From the NCBI GenBank assembly GCA_015350385.1, contig WNKI01000003.1, positions 2,202,698-2,266,697 of the forward strand: 64,000 nt of DNA. Direction: 5' to 3'. Both the position numbers and the translations under genes were made by a program. The notes beneath the pieces are model-generated. The model had not been told where the DNA came from and did no database searches. It worked only from the letters and a program-made list of their open reading frames with translations. Shown here piece by piece: positions 1 to 10,182 of the stretch; positions within the stretch are counted from its first letter, which is position 1; each line of letters begins with the position of its first letter. This DNA is from Aculops lycopersici. Lineage: Eukaryota > Arthropoda > Arachnida > Trombidiformes > Eriophyidae.

Positions 1-1886
1 AATACACTATCTTCAGGATCCTCGCTTGTCCCTGGATTGTCAGGTAACAATTTGGATAAATTCAAATACAATCTGATTTTCTTAATCAAACTTCCGATGG
101 CAATAGTAACTCTGGTGGACGGCTTTGAAAGTAGCATGAGTAGTAGATATTGGTAACAAGTCATTGACTCTTGTGAGCCCTCAGTTTGATGCAACTCAAC
201 AATTGAGGATTGGTCTTGAGACAGACGTCTAGGTGATATTGGTTCTTTGGTCCCTTGAGGACTTGAACAATTCTCGCTCTCATCCTCTTTCTTGATTGCA
301 AGCGGCTCGAATTTTGCGAGAGTCGGTGCCGAAAATTGACTTTCTTGTGACTGTTCTCTCTCATTAAGTACTTTGGTCCTGATATCTTTTAAGCAGAAAC
401 ATGAGGCATCCCATTGATATTTGTGGGTGACTAGATGGTCGACACCTTGGACATTGTCACAAGCTGCACTGAGGCACTTTAGCATAAGCAGACGCAGCGG
501 GAGTGACATCTGATTTTGATTGTAGAGTAGCAATACTTTGTGTAAAACTGAAGCTTCTATCAAAGTTGAAACAGCTATCTCACCACAGTGGAACAGTATG
601 GTGGCTAGCTTAAGCCCAGCCCTTATGTGCCGAACCTTGAATCCAGTTTGCTTTTGTCTCATCGCTAAGTCAAAATCGAGTCCATCCACAACTTGCTTGA
701 CTAAAAACTTGAGCGTTTCTGGATCGCCGGCAGTTTGGCTCAAGGACATGTTCGCTAGATCATTGGCCAGATCCTCTGTCAATGTGACCCAATCATCTGA
801 CTTGGTGCCGTCTGGACTATCCAATGCCTCAAACATTTCTCTCACCTTCTCTATTCCTTTCTGCATTGCCGCGCGATATGTTGGATCAACCGACTTAGAC
901 TTATGCAAAATCAAGCTTCTTTCTTGTAATGTATAGGATGGATCGGGGAAGTATAGTAGAGGTTCCGGTCGATAGGATTCAGGTGAGAATGTCCACTCGA
1001 CTGGTTCCTCCTCATCATCATCATCATCGCTTTCATCACCAAATGCTTTGCGATTTTCAGAGTGGTCATTGAGACTGATTTGTTCGCTGGCATCTCTGAC
1101 GAAATCCTCACCTCTTGTCTTGTGGATGCCGTTTTCTGCATCAGCACTATCCGAATAATCAATATCCTCATTCTTTTTTCTGGAATAGTTTACGGACGAG
1201 CCACCATCACCTCTGCTCAATTCTTCATGGATAATATTGTTGTGATTGTTATTCGATGGATCATTCAAATCGATTATTGCATCTTCAACGCTGACCACGC
1301 CTGCAAGCTCATCATTGGAATCTGTCGGTAATATCTCCTGGTAAACTGGTCTCGCAACATATGGCACTTCGTGCTCACTTGGCACCGGCGAGGCAGGTGT
1401 TTGGGCTGGTGGTGAGGCGGCAGACATGATGATTTGCTCTTCTTCAACCTTATCATAATAGGAGGCGATCTGACCAAAAATAGCCAAAGTCAGGGTTCTG
1501 TAGCTACCCCTCAACAACAGTCCGTCAGTTTGTATGTGCAGGGGTGGGGTGAAATCTGTATCTTTTTCACTGCAATAGAATCTACCTAAATCTGTCATGG
1601 TATGTGCATCTTGCTTTGTTAGATCGTTGATGAAGAATTCTAGCTCACAGTTAGATGGATTTGTCGCGCCCAACCTGACGTTGCCGGGAATCTTCGCCTC
1701 GATTGGCTGACCCAACGGGACGATTTTAATCAAGTCTATGACAACTGGTGAGGGAAATTGCACCAAATCGAAATTTTCCTTTTCGGAGCTCGAGTGTGAA
1801 AAAGTGTCAAAGAATAGTAGATCCTCAACGACACAATTCGATGAGGTCGAAGATCGAGGCTCGTAGGGGAAATTGGCGGTGTCCAT
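1..1886 (-). CDS. vir: Virilizer (VIRMA/KIAA1429) N-terminal part, runs off the left edge
   Basis: The frame stays open from the ATG at 1886 to the window edge, giving about 628 residues with no intron seen. The N-terminus carries the virilizer signature: a DLLFFDTFSH block, then VQFPSPVVIDLIKIVPLG, then VRLGATNPSNCELEFFINDL, and TDGLLLRGSYRTLTLAIFG near residue 130. A 100-residue acidic, serine-rich stretch follows, ending in a run of Asp/Glu before EPVEWTFSPESYRPEPLLYF, also a conserved virilizer element. The family is the large scaffold of the nuclear m6A writer complex (METTL3/METTL14/WTAP/HAKAI) and, in flies, acts in sex-specific splicing and dosage compensation. Family members exceed 1500 residues, so most of the helical repeat region lies outside the window. 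It is divergent from TELO2. Identity is by recognition of these motifs, with high confidence. Confidence 0.93.
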   Translation of the reverse strand, partial: MDTANFPYEPRSSTSSNCVVEDLLFFDTFSHSSSEKENFDLVQFPSPVVIDLIKIVPLGQPIEAKIPGNVRLGATNPSNCELEFFINDLTKQDAHTMTDLGRFYCSEKDTDFTPPLHIQTDGLLLRGSYRTLTLAIFGQIASYYDKVEEEQIIMSAASPPAQTPASPVPSEHEVPYVARPVYQEILPTDSNDELAGVVSVEDAIIDLNDPSNNNHNNIIHEELSRGDGGSSVNYSRKKNEDIDYSDSADAENGIHKTRGEDFVRDASEQISLNDHSENRKAFGDESDDDDDEEEPVEWTFSPESYRPEPLLYFPDPSYTLQERSLILHKSKSVDPTYRAAMQKGIEKVREMFEALDSPDGTKSDDWVTLTEDLANDLANMSLSQTAGDPETLKFLVKQVVDGLDFDLAMRQKQTGFKVRHIRAGLKLATILFHCGEIAVSTLIEASVLHKVLLLYNQNQMSLPLRLLMLKCLSAACDNVQGVDHLVTHKYQWDASCFCLKDIRTKVLNEREQSQESQFSAPTLAKFEPLAIKKEDESENCSSPQGTKEPISPRRLSQDQSSIVELHQTEGSQESMTCYQYLLLMLLSKPSTRVTIAIGSLIKKIRLYLNLSKLLPDNPGTSEDPEDSV

Positions 1887-2447
1887 CGTGATTGATTTCG
1901 CTAGTTCGCTCGCTTTCTCGAGCTATTGATTTCCAAGTGCGGAGTTTCTTGCTTGTGCTTGACTAAATTAATACCAATGATGAATATTCATTGTTGTTGT
2001 GGATTCAATATGAATAATAGCAAAATAGTGCTAAGGGCTATATTGATGTTATAATACAATCTAGATTTCAATTTTCATAAAACTGTTTGTGTTGTGGATA
2101 CCTTAGTTCGCTTGCGGCCGCTAGCTGGCATGAAATTCGTATCTCGGACATACACACACAAGAATACATGTGCTAGTGTTGGCTTTTCGCAGAGTTGGCC
2201 GCTGGATTGTTCGCCACATCTACAGTATGGCGCATAATTTAAAAGCAATGGGATTTTCTGTGTTAATTTTTTTCGTCTTGGAGCAAACAAGTGAAGAATT
2301 TTTTGCGAATTTTTGTTGCCTTCCATTGGAGAAGCCGTTCAATTTGGTTTTCACCGAGGAGCACGTGCAACAATTTTGCATTTGTATCTACTGATAATTG
2401 TACCTAATTCATTACTATTGCTCCATATTCCTCGAACAAATAAAATC
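1887..2447. promoter_or_regulatory. Divergent intergenic region between virilizer and TELO2
   Basis: This gap of about 560 bp separates the two divergent start codons and so must hold both 5' leaders and probably a shared promoter. It is AT-rich. I see no convincing TATA box for either gene. A frame upstream of TELO2 stays open back to 2313, but its extra 45 residues do not resemble the family, so I treat them as leader sequence. Confidence 0.5.
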
Positions 2448-5400
2448 ATGACCGATATTAGTGTTATTAATGAACAATCCAACCACCAGAATGAGCTACC
2501 TGCATCTAACGGTGAACAGTCGTTAAAGGAACTCTTGATCACTATTGATAACATCAATCCTCGCAAATTATCTTCAAGAAGCCATGCTAACTATATCAAG
2601 CAGATTGTTACAAAGGCTATGGCCTCTTTGTCTCAAGATCCAACTGTCTTTTTGCTCTTGATTGGATCTATCAAAGAGTGTCAAAAGCCTTGTTACAAAC
2701 GTGATCTCCTGCTAGAGGTGCTAGACCGGATAGTGAACAAGGAAGCAAGTTTGTTCACCAAACTACTATTATGCCAGATATCCAAAGTAATGAGAAGAAA
2801 GAACCTCTGGAAAGAATTGGCGAATTCAATTTCCTCCCTACCAGACTTAGTTGCCAACTGTCGACACTTGGACAAATACCCTGCCTTCAAGTTGGAAAAC
2901 TTCTATCCAACTCTTTCGAGACGAATCTATTCCGCCTTCGAATGTTTCTGTTCTAAGACTAAAACCAATAGCAATGCCGAGTTTAATCCCAATCATGTAC
3001 ATGACGGCAAAAATCATGGACAGGATAACGATACGGGCGATACCGCGAATTGTGATCACAGGTTTTATATCTTACAACTCATTGGGAGAATATCAATATC
3101 ATCTGGTGGCAGGTTAGCTTTATGGGATGAACTTTACTCAAAAATCTTAGCCAGTGGAAATGAGACCATGAGGAAGCTATTCACTGATATGGTTACAATC
3201 CCATTTGATCCAAATAAAGCCGAAGCAAAACAACATTTCGCAACATTCATAGAACCTTTATGTCTATTACCAATACACTCGGTGTTACCCTCTCAAGATT
3301 CAGGATCTCAGATATGTGCTTGTATTGGCTCACACGTTCTGCATAACAAATCTTTGCAATACGTCATATGTAACAAACAATTATTGCAGACTAACTTCCA
3401 TTGTGATAGCAAGAAACAAAATGTGATACTATTCAATATATTTGCCTACCTAGCGTACCTAACTAAGCCACGAGAGATAGATATAAACAAGGATTTGACA
3501 ACCTCTTCTCTGCCTAACGATAAGCCCACTATAATTAATACCGATAGCGATAGCTTATTGATCCAAACTCTGCTATGCATCGCCAAGAGTTGGGCTAGCG
3601 GTACTAAGGTTCTTCTGAGAACCTACCAACAGAATAAGTATATCACTAAGACTTTAGTGATAGCGCTAAGATACTCTTTAAGATATGATGAGCAAAGCCT
3701 GGCCGCCAATGCGTTAGAACTACAGTCTATTATCGTCAATGGGTTGCCGACGTATTTAAATCGTGCAACATCTGAAAATCGTAACTTAGCTATATGCTTA
3801 GCCGAAATAATGATGCCCAGGCTGCATGATCTCATAGATAGTCAGTCTTCCGGGCATCGAAAGGGAAGCACTGATAAATTGGAACTAAATTTTGATATCA
3901 AATTAAATGATGATTGTTTAGGAATCAAACGTCTGTTTGAAACTGATGATCTTGGTAAAATATTTCCCATGCCAAGCGATTTTGCATCGTCGACTGGATC
4001 CAGTATAGATTTCAGCCAGATTCGAGAAAAAGTAGAATTCAATTCAGACGCAGAGGATAGGAGACGAGAAAATATGACCAAGAAACAGAGAGCAGAGGAA
4101 GGAGATAAGTCAAGGGGGGAAGACTATTCGAGTGCCGCCACTATTGAGGATAGTGGTGTGACTTCAGTCAAGATATTGCACAATACTTCAACACTTGACG
4201 CATCTAAACAGGGCCATTCATCTAAAAGAGCTGTAGTTGAGATTGTTGAAAGCAACATTGGCGTTACCAGTCGACAAGGACATGAGACAAATCATCTTAC
4301 CAGCTGCGATACTATGATAGAGAACAGTGATGATGATTTGGAGCCATATGATACGAATAATGAAATTGTTTTGAACGCTGATGGAGGAAGCTTTGATGAA
4401 GCTGATGCTATTGGCGAAGAAGCTGCAGATGTTCCGATATATTTGAGTGATTGTATCAATGGATTGATTGAAGATAAGAGTGCGCGATATGTGAGACTTT
4501 GCCTAGTTAAAGCAGGTGAATTGTTGCAGCAGTTGATTCTGGACGAGCAGATCAGGGAGTTGAGCAAACAAACGGAGTTAGCAAGTCGGCGGTATCATGT
4601 CAAGTATTCCTCTTGGCAAGCAGAATCATCGTCATCATCCTCGGGGACTTCGTTAATGTCGCCATCTTCAAACACATCAGTTTCTTCTAATAGGAACGAT
4701 AATTCAAGCATCAGAGACATTGCTAATGAGTTGGCACAGATACTCTTATATCTAGACGATCATTTCAATATCGAGGGTTTTGATTCTTATAGAATGAAGG
4801 CGCTCGATTTGCTTTGCGTTGCAGCACCAGACTTGGTGGTCAAATATCTACTAGATGAATTCAATGGGCCTAACAAAAACACCAGACATCAATTGGATAT
4901 ATTACAATTGCTAGTGTCATCAGCCCGTCAATTGTCATCATCATCATCACAACCATCAGATTATGGCAAAGACGACAACGACTATGGCAACGTCGGCAGC
5001 GACAATAGTAGGCAAAGGGAACCAATAGATTCGAGACTCAATAGAAGGGAGATTGCCAAAGAAGGAGAGGGCTTTGCCGCCAAGTCCAATTGTTTGATTG
5101 GTGGTGGCGGCGACGACGACGGGACTAACAGGGGCAAATTGAGTACGACGAAAAGTACGAAGGCTGATTTTGTTAGAACTCTATCAATGAAGAAGACACC
5201 AGTTACTGGTAATAAGACGAGAGATATCCCTAAAAGCGGCAACAAGTTTGTTAAGTATGCTTCGTTGTATTTTTATGGTATTGTTCACAAACTCAAGGCT
5301 GAACTCAATAGCGCGGTTGTTAATGTTGATCAACCAACTAATATAGTCTCGGCAGTTAGATCATATGCGAGAGCATCGTCAAATACGGATAACAAAAGGG

Positions 5401-5984
5401 AGTCGATGATAAGACGAGTGATTACTGGCCTTGCAAATTCAAGGAGCCGATTAAATGGCTTAGAATCTGATTTAGTACACTCAATGTCGCTACTAGATGG
5501 TGGTGGCTTCAGTTTTGGACGCGGTGGTGCAAGACAATTCGACTCATCATCATCATTTTTACCGGATAATCGGTTGTTGGGATCAACAGGAACATTAAGC
5601 CAACAGCAAGCACAGCAACAACAACGACAGCACCAGTTGAATGGTGGGGGTACCAAGACGCTAGAGAAAGCAGCTAGGGTACAAGGTGATAACATTGCAG
5701 CAGATGATAGTTATTTACTTAGCAGAATATTCTTTTCACTAAGCTTAATTATCAAATGTCTAAATCAGCAACCAATTACCTGCAGACTATCAAATGATTT
5801 ATTGGATATCCTAGCAGCGTATAGATATCATGCAGATGTTGGAGTTAGACGGGCAATATTAGCTTGTCTTAAGAGCATACACGATGCTACGCCTAGCGTT
5901 TACTTTAGCGAATTTCTACATGACAAGACCATCAACCTGTTTGGCTCATGGTTAGCCAAAGAATCTGATTTACTTTTATTGTAA
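2448..5984 (+). CDS. TELO2: TELO2 / Tel2 (CLK-2), PIKK chaperone adaptor
   Basis: Single-exon frame of 1178 residues from the ATG at 2448. TELO2, with TTI1 and TTI2 and the R2TP/HSP90 system, stabilises PI3K-like kinases (mTOR, ATM, ATR, DNA-PK, SMG1). The N-terminal half is alpha-helical repeat (LLLIGSIKECQ, WASGTKVLLRTYQQN, ALRYSLRYDEQSL). The middle is an acidic, disordered linker containing ENSDDDLEPYD, which matches the conserved acidic element of TELO2 where CK2 phosphorylation creates the R2TP (PIH1D1) binding site. The C-terminal half has the family pattern ELAQILLYLDDH...VVKYLLDEFNG...RHQLDILQLLVSSA and later HADVGVRRAILACLKSIH. Vertebrate TELO2 is about 840 residues; the excess here is serine-, Asp- and Gln-rich linker. 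The protein stops soon after FGSWLAKESDL, somewhat earlier than in human TELO2. No AATAAA is close; the first is at 6331-6336. Confidence 0.92.
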   Translation: MTDISVINEQSNHQNELPASNGEQSLKELLITIDNINPRKLSSRSHANYIKQIVTKAMASLSQDPTVFLLLIGSIKECQKPCYKRDLLLEVLDRIVNKEASLFTKLLLCQISKVMRRKNLWKELANSISSLPDLVANCRHLDKYPAFKLENFYPTLSRRIYSAFECFCSKTKTNSNAEFNPNHVHDGKNHGQDNDTGDTANCDHRFYILQLIGRISISSGGRLALWDELYSKILASGNETMRKLFTDMVTIPFDPNKAEAKQHFATFIEPLCLLPIHSVLPSQDSGSQICACIGSHVLHNKSLQYVICNKQLLQTNFHCDSKKQNVILFNIFAYLAYLTKPREIDINKDLTTSSLPNDKPTIINTDSDSLLIQTLLCIAKSWASGTKVLLRTYQQNKYITKTLVIALRYSLRYDEQSLAANALELQSIIVNGLPTYLNRATSENRNLAICLAEIMMPRLHDLIDSQSSGHRKGSTDKLELNFDIKLNDDCLGIKRLFETDDLGKIFPMPSDFASSTGSSIDFSQIREKVEFNSDAEDRRRENMTKKQRAEEGDKSRGEDYSSAATIEDSGVTSVKILHNTSTLDASKQGHSSKRAVVEIVESNIGVTSRQGHETNHLTSCDTMIENSDDDLEPYDTNNEIVLNADGGSFDEADAIGEEAADVPIYLSDCINGLIEDKSARYVRLCLVKAGELLQQLILDEQIRELSKQTELASRRYHVKYSSWQAESSSSSSGTSLMSPSSNTSVSSNRNDNSSIRDIANELAQILLYLDDHFNIEGFDSYRMKALDLLCVAAPDLVVKYLLDEFNGPNKNTRHQLDILQLLVSSARQLSSSSSQPSDYGKDDNDYGNVGSDNSRQREPIDSRLNRREIAKEGEGFAAKSNCLIGGGGDDDGTNRGKLSTTKSTKADFVRTLSMKKTPVTGNKTRDIPKSGNKFVKYASLYFYGIVHKLKAELNSAVVNVDQPTNIVSAVRSYARASSNTDNKRESMIRRVITGLANSRSRLNGLESDLVHSMSLLDGGGFSFGRGGARQFDSSSSFLPDNRLLGSTGTLSQQQAQQQQRQHQLNGGGTKTLEKAARVQGDNIAADDSYLLSRIFFSLSLIIKCLNQQPITCRLSNDLLDILAAYRYHADVGVRRAILACLKSIHDATPSVYFSEFLHDKTINLFGSWLAKESDLLLL

Positions 5985-6710
5985 TTTGTAACATTCAATT
6001 GCAATCAAGTGTTTGATATTTTACGTTCAATGTTTGTATATTATTGTAGGTTTATGATGACTGTTACCTGTCTTGAATGATGATAATGATGATATTCAAC
6101 TGACTGTTACTAGTGTGATTATTATTATGATAATAATGATTGACTGTTACATTTACCTTTTACAACGACTGACACAACTACTGCTGCTGCTGCTTTTTCT
6201 GGTTGTTATAGTTACAACAACACCGACAACTATAATTGATTATAATGATGATGATGGTGATGATTCAATGCTTAGTCACGCTGCGGTTGTGGTTGTTGTT
6301 GCTCGGGTTTAATCCTTTGATGATGATGATAATAAATTCCGTGGAAATAATGAATGAATGAATGTTGCAATATGAATATGTGGATGTGGTCAACTAATGA
6401 ATTACTTTTATTGCTCGCTCTATCTTTTTGTCTTTTGACTTTTGTGACTATTACGCTGCTTAAGCTTTCTTTTACTCTTCAACTATTTACTTCCGCCCCC
6501 TGAGGACCAAGTCTCGCTAGTTGGTCACCTGATTTCATCTCTCATCTAATCCCTAGTGCTCAAATCGAGATTAACAAAGATGCTACTTGCTCTTTCGATT
6601 TGGTAACATTCTTTTCCACTTTCTCTCTTTGCGTCCTTTACTGTAGTTCACAGTGCTAGTTGTAGTAATGGTGGTGGTAGTTGTAGTGGTTGTAGTAGTA
6701 GTAGTTGTAG

Positions 6711-6744
<34 letters not shown>

Positions 6745-6765
6745 GGTAGTAGAGGTCATGGATTA
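5985..6765. other. Convergent 3' region between TELO2 and the insulin-like gene
   Basis: This stretch of about 780 bp has no gene and holds both 3' ends. A plus-strand AATAAA lies at 6331-6336, about 350 nt after the TELO2 stop. A minus-strand AATAAA (TTTATT on the plus strand, 6407-6412) could end the insulin-like transcript about 350 nt after its stop. Small ORFs here are made of GAT and GTT repeats and look spurious. Confidence 0.5.
6660..6752. repeat. GTA/GTT triplet repeat in the ILP 3' UTR region
   Basis: Interrupted GTA and GTT units end in an uninterrupted run of about 10 GTT, just downstream of the insulin-like stop codon on the minus strand, where it reads as CAA/CAC/CTA. The same units recur in introns and coding regions of this window. 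Confidence 0.85.
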
Positions 6766-8298
6766 CTATGCTAGACAATAGGCCTTGATGGCATCAATGT
6801 CGCAAGCCTGCTCGCAGCAATCCTTGAAGGCGCCACGAATTGCTCTGTAGCGGCTCATTTTACTATGCTTGTTTCTTACATTTTGATTATCATTGTTATG
6901 ATTATTATTATTTATATTAGAACTTTTGCTTAAATTAGTAGTTTGTGAGGATGATAATGATGTTGATGATGATAAAGGTGAGTTTGATGAGGATACTTCA
7001 TTGATTGCAGCATCTGATATATTATTCTCCTGTCCATCCAATCCAACAGGTTTCCTTCTTCGCGACGTCGCCGCTTGGGCCGAGGTCGCCTTCGTCATCG
7101 ACGAGGACGACGACGGTGACGACGATGATGATGTGGACGACGACGATAAGCTAGCAGGCAGTTGATGTTGATGTTGATGATTTTGATGACTATGTTGTTG
7201 ATGTTGTTGGGTAATCGGTGATGACCGGTGAGCGTTGTCTAATTGATGGGAGTGGGCTAGCGAGCGTTTAGATTTAATCACCGGATCGACCACCTTAGGC
7301 CCGCCATCATAGAAACGTCCCTGGCACACGACATCCAGCATGTTGACCAGAATATCGCCGCAGTATTTTCTGGGCGAGTTGCGCTCTTTTAATCTTGATT
7401 CCGAATCGAGATTTTCATCGCCAATAGCCACCAGATCATTGATGGTTCTAGCGGACGACATTGGGAGTGGCGCCGGAGCGTCAGCTTCCGTCGCCTCTGA
7501 GGTGCTGGCGACGTTGATGGGCTCACTGAGCACCTGATGTTGATTCTGATTCTGATGTTGATTATGTTGAGCAACCACCTGTTGGTGGTGATGCTGTTGT
7601 TGCTGAATTTGCTTGAGGCGCTGCATGTGCCGTTGCCGCTCCTCCATGAGATCAAGCACGAGCCCGAGCTCGTCGGCCACCGAGGACTTTGCGGCGGCTT
7701 GCGCAGTTTCCGCTTCCGTTGGTTCTGACGCGCTCGCTTCCGCTTCTAACGTCGTCGCCACCAGCGCTTGCTGTTCAGATTGTGGCTCTTGTTGTTGTTG
7801 TTGCTGCAATAACACTTTTTGTCTAGTATCTTGTGGTTGGTGTTGAATTTGATTCTGATTCTGGTGCAAAACTTGAGGAGCTTGCTCGTCAACTTGCTGG
7901 CTGCTTCGCTCTCTACTTTGCATTCTGTTAATCAGCGCCCCTATTGACGATAGATCAACATTGCTCAGTGCAACAGGTAGTAGCGGTGATGGTTGTAAAT
8001 TGTGATCTTGATACATTGACGACTGCTGCTCTTGTTGTTGTTGTTGTTGCTGCTGCTGCTGCTGCCGTTGATCTTGCGCTTGCCGCTGCCGCTCTAATTG
8101 ATGCTGCCTCTGGTTAACTTCCGTGAGCTCGCCAACTCGCTGGCTCTGCTCGAGGAGCTTCCGGTATTCATCTTTTGTGGCCCACTCTTGTGTGGTGGCG
8201 CCATCGATGATTATAGTCATCGTGGCGGCCTTTTGCTGCTGGTGCAGGAACCATAGCAAGGCATAATAGCAAGCATAATAGTGGAATGAATGTAGCAT
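6766..8298 (-). CDS. Insulin-like peptide precursor with giant Gln-rich pro-region
   Basis: Single frame of 510 residues. The B-chain core is YCGDILVNMLDVVCQGRF with Cys313 and Cys325, the canonical C-x11-C spacing. A dibasic KSKR follows at about 343-346, then a long C-peptide-like region rich in His, Ser and Asn. The A chain is the last 22 residues, with Cys494, Cys495, Cys499 and Cys508, exactly CC-x3-C-x8-C. A basic RYRAIR precedes it as a probable furin-type site. So all six insulin cysteines are present with correct spacing. Oddly, the B chain starts about 300 residues into the protein. Residues 1-25 are hydrophobic and aromatic and could be a signal peptide (…YALLWFLHQQQKAA). Between them and the B chain lie polyglutamine tracts and conserved-looking blocks such as NVDLSSIGALINRMQSRE. 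Secretion and insulin-receptor binding are inferred from the family. An unseen intron or a later start could shorten the precursor. Confidence 0.85.
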   Translation of the reverse strand: MLHSFHYYACYYALLWFLHQQQKAATMTIIIDGATTQEWATKDEYRKLLEQSQRVGELTEVNQRQHQLERQRQAQDQRQQQQQQQQQQQEQQSSMYQDHNLQPSPLLPVALSNVDLSSIGALINRMQSRERSSQQVDEQAPQVLHQNQNQIQHQPQDTRQKVLLQQQQQQEPQSEQQALVATTLEAEASASEPTEAETAQAAAKSSVADELGLVLDLMEERQRHMQRLKQIQQQQHHHQQVVAQHNQHQNQNQHQVLSEPINVASTSEATEADAPAPLPMSSARTINDLVAIGDENLDSESRLKERNSPRKYCGDILVNMLDVVCQGRFYDGGPKVVDPVIKSKRSLAHSHQLDNAHRSSPITQQHQQHSHQNHQHQHQLPASLSSSSTSSSSSPSSSSSMTKATSAQAATSRRRKPVGLDGQENNISDAAINEVSSSNSPLSSSTSLSSSQTTNLSKSSNINNNNHNNDNQNVRNKHSKMSRYRAIRGAFKDCCEQACDIDAIKAYCLA

Positions 8299-8390
8299 AA
8301 TACAATGGTATTCATTTACAATAATACTCTTAGTTTCCTTCTTCTTCTTCTAATTAATCAATCCATTTATTCATTCATTCATACACAAAT

Positions 8391-8520
8391 TTATATATAT
8401 ATTTATATATATATATTTGTGTGTGTGTGTGTGTCAGTGCGAGTGTTTGTGTGTGTGTATGTGTGTTTGTGGGTGGGAGTATATATATATAATATATATA
8501 TATATAAATATATATATGAT
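8391..8520. repeat. Compound TA / GT / TA microsatellite
   Basis: TA-rich units at about 8393-8418 pass into GT units at about 8418-8470 and back to TA units at about 8480-8518. It is just upstream of the insulin-like start codon on the minus strand. Confidence 0.9.
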
Positions 8521-9294
8521 TATATGATTATGTGCACTCTTATACCGATGATTCTAAATGCAACCTTAATAATGTTTATTCAATCCTTTTATAGTAGGCT
8601 GGCGCAACTCTAGCGCATGCGCCCCTTCGAGTTTCGACCACCATAAGGACCAGTGGTGCTGCTATTGGTATAAGTATTTGTATTGGTATAGTACCATATA
8701 ACACCAAGTCAAACTGACCGCATCCCGCGGCGGCCCGCCCACGTGACAAGTAAATGAGGCAATAGCGGGTGGCTTGAGGCTTCGTCCCGAAACTAGGGAA
8801 CCTGTGGCAGTTTTCTGTATTAGAAGTGATTTTGAGGTATCAAGTTACTCATTGCTGAACTAAAATTAGGAATTGCAAATCTGCACCAACGAATGCAACC
8901 AGATAATAATCGAATCGATTGACTTCCCTCTTGCTTTTATCCCCGATTTCATTTTCATTTTCATTCTCATTCTCATCATCATAATCATCTCGCTGCTCAC
9001 CATAATAAACATCATCATCCCCATACAAGCAACAGCAGCAGCAGTAACAACTACGAAGACCAAAATAATAACACCAAAGACACTTTTTCATCATCTTCAT
9101 CATCATCGTCTACTGCGATGTCTCCAAAGCCGCTACCCCCTCGAGCCTGTTTCTTGGAGCCCCGTCTTGTGGTTTTGGTTTTGTGTTTAGCTGATGACTA
9201 GTATCTCGCTTGTTCTTGCTCTGCACAAGTTCATACATTTCAATGGACTAGGAGGGAGTGCAAATTTTGTGCCGTGCAAAAGGCGCGCACACTT

Positions 9295-9320
9295 GTTATT
9301 AACCACTTGTTGTTAATAAC
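9295..9320. repeat. Perfect inverted repeat GTTATTAAC / GTTAATAAC
   Basis: Two perfect 9-nt arms (9295-9303 and 9312-9320) flank an 8-nt spacer. The arms resemble half-sites of the homeodomain HNF1-type motif GTTAATNATTAAC. It lies 150 bp upstream of the TATA box at 9471. Function is inference only. Confidence 0.6.
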
Positions 9321-9470
9321 GAGACGACTGTGCGGCGGTAAATTAGACTACACTACTGTAGTCCCTCACAGCGATACACAGCCGGTTAGCGGCAAGTGGA
9401 AATGATGAAAATGAAACCGCCGTTGGTTTGTGGTGGCAAAACTTTTTGACTTTGCTCGGCTAGTCTAGCA

Positions 9471-9478
9471 TATATAAA
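9471..9478 (+). promoter_or_regulatory. TATA box TATATAAA, plus strand
   Basis: A consensus TATATAAA lies in otherwise mixed sequence, followed about 30-70 bp later by sequence free of obvious coding. A TCAGT initiator-like motif occurs near 9735 and a splice donor at 10041. It would drive a transcript divergent from the insulin-like gene. It could also be a chance match. Confidence 0.35.
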
Positions 9479-9545
9479 CAAAAAGGCCGAGCGCTTGAAC
9501 CACTTCCGCGTGTCCAAAGAGACAACACATAGCGAGAAAAAACAA

Positions 9546-9569
9546 TACACACACACACACACACACACT
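9546..9569. repeat. CA microsatellite
   Basis: An uninterrupted CA run of about 12 units lies within the presumed first exon downstream of the TATA box at 9471. Confidence 0.9.
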
Positions 9570-10182
9570 CAGAAACACGACTGCATTAGAAGCAACTTTA
9601 GCTGAATTTGCGCCGAGCTAACCAAATTTAACCGGCCGATTGGCGAGCGGCTAGCTTGCCACACTACTCGCCGTCTCTGTGCCAATCTGCATGTGGAAGT
9701 CGGTGGTGGTTGTTGTCGTAGCCAGCCGACTATTCAGTGCGTGTGGTTAATTGTTTACACAGTTGCAATTTCTCGCCAACTCAAGTCGAGAGTGGAGTCG
9801 TTGATATTGTTGGTTGGTTGGTGGTGTCGACGCTGTTGCTAGTTCAGTTAATGTACTCGAGCTATCCAATTTTTTCACCATAAAACAGCCGCGAGTCGCT
9901 AGCCGAGAGTAGCATTGAACACTGGAAAGCTAGTTGCTCGGCCACAACAAAGACAACAACAGCAACTCAAACCTGCGAAACTCTGCACTAGACACTATTC
10001 TTTTCATGATAATAATAATAAAAAGTCGAGTCACTTGGAGGTGAGCCACAAGAGTACAAAACTGATTCATTGGATTCACGCTCTGAGCGAGCTAGCTCCT
10101 CGTCTGCGTGTTGCTGCTTATCGTTGATTGAGATAAGTGAGCATTAAGATTGAGAAAGAATCCGTCTGTTAGTTGATTAGTT

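Noticed and set aside
2313..2447. N-terminal extension of TELO2
   Set aside because: The 45 residues have no family similarity and the ATG at 2448 has the expected following sequence; treated as leader.
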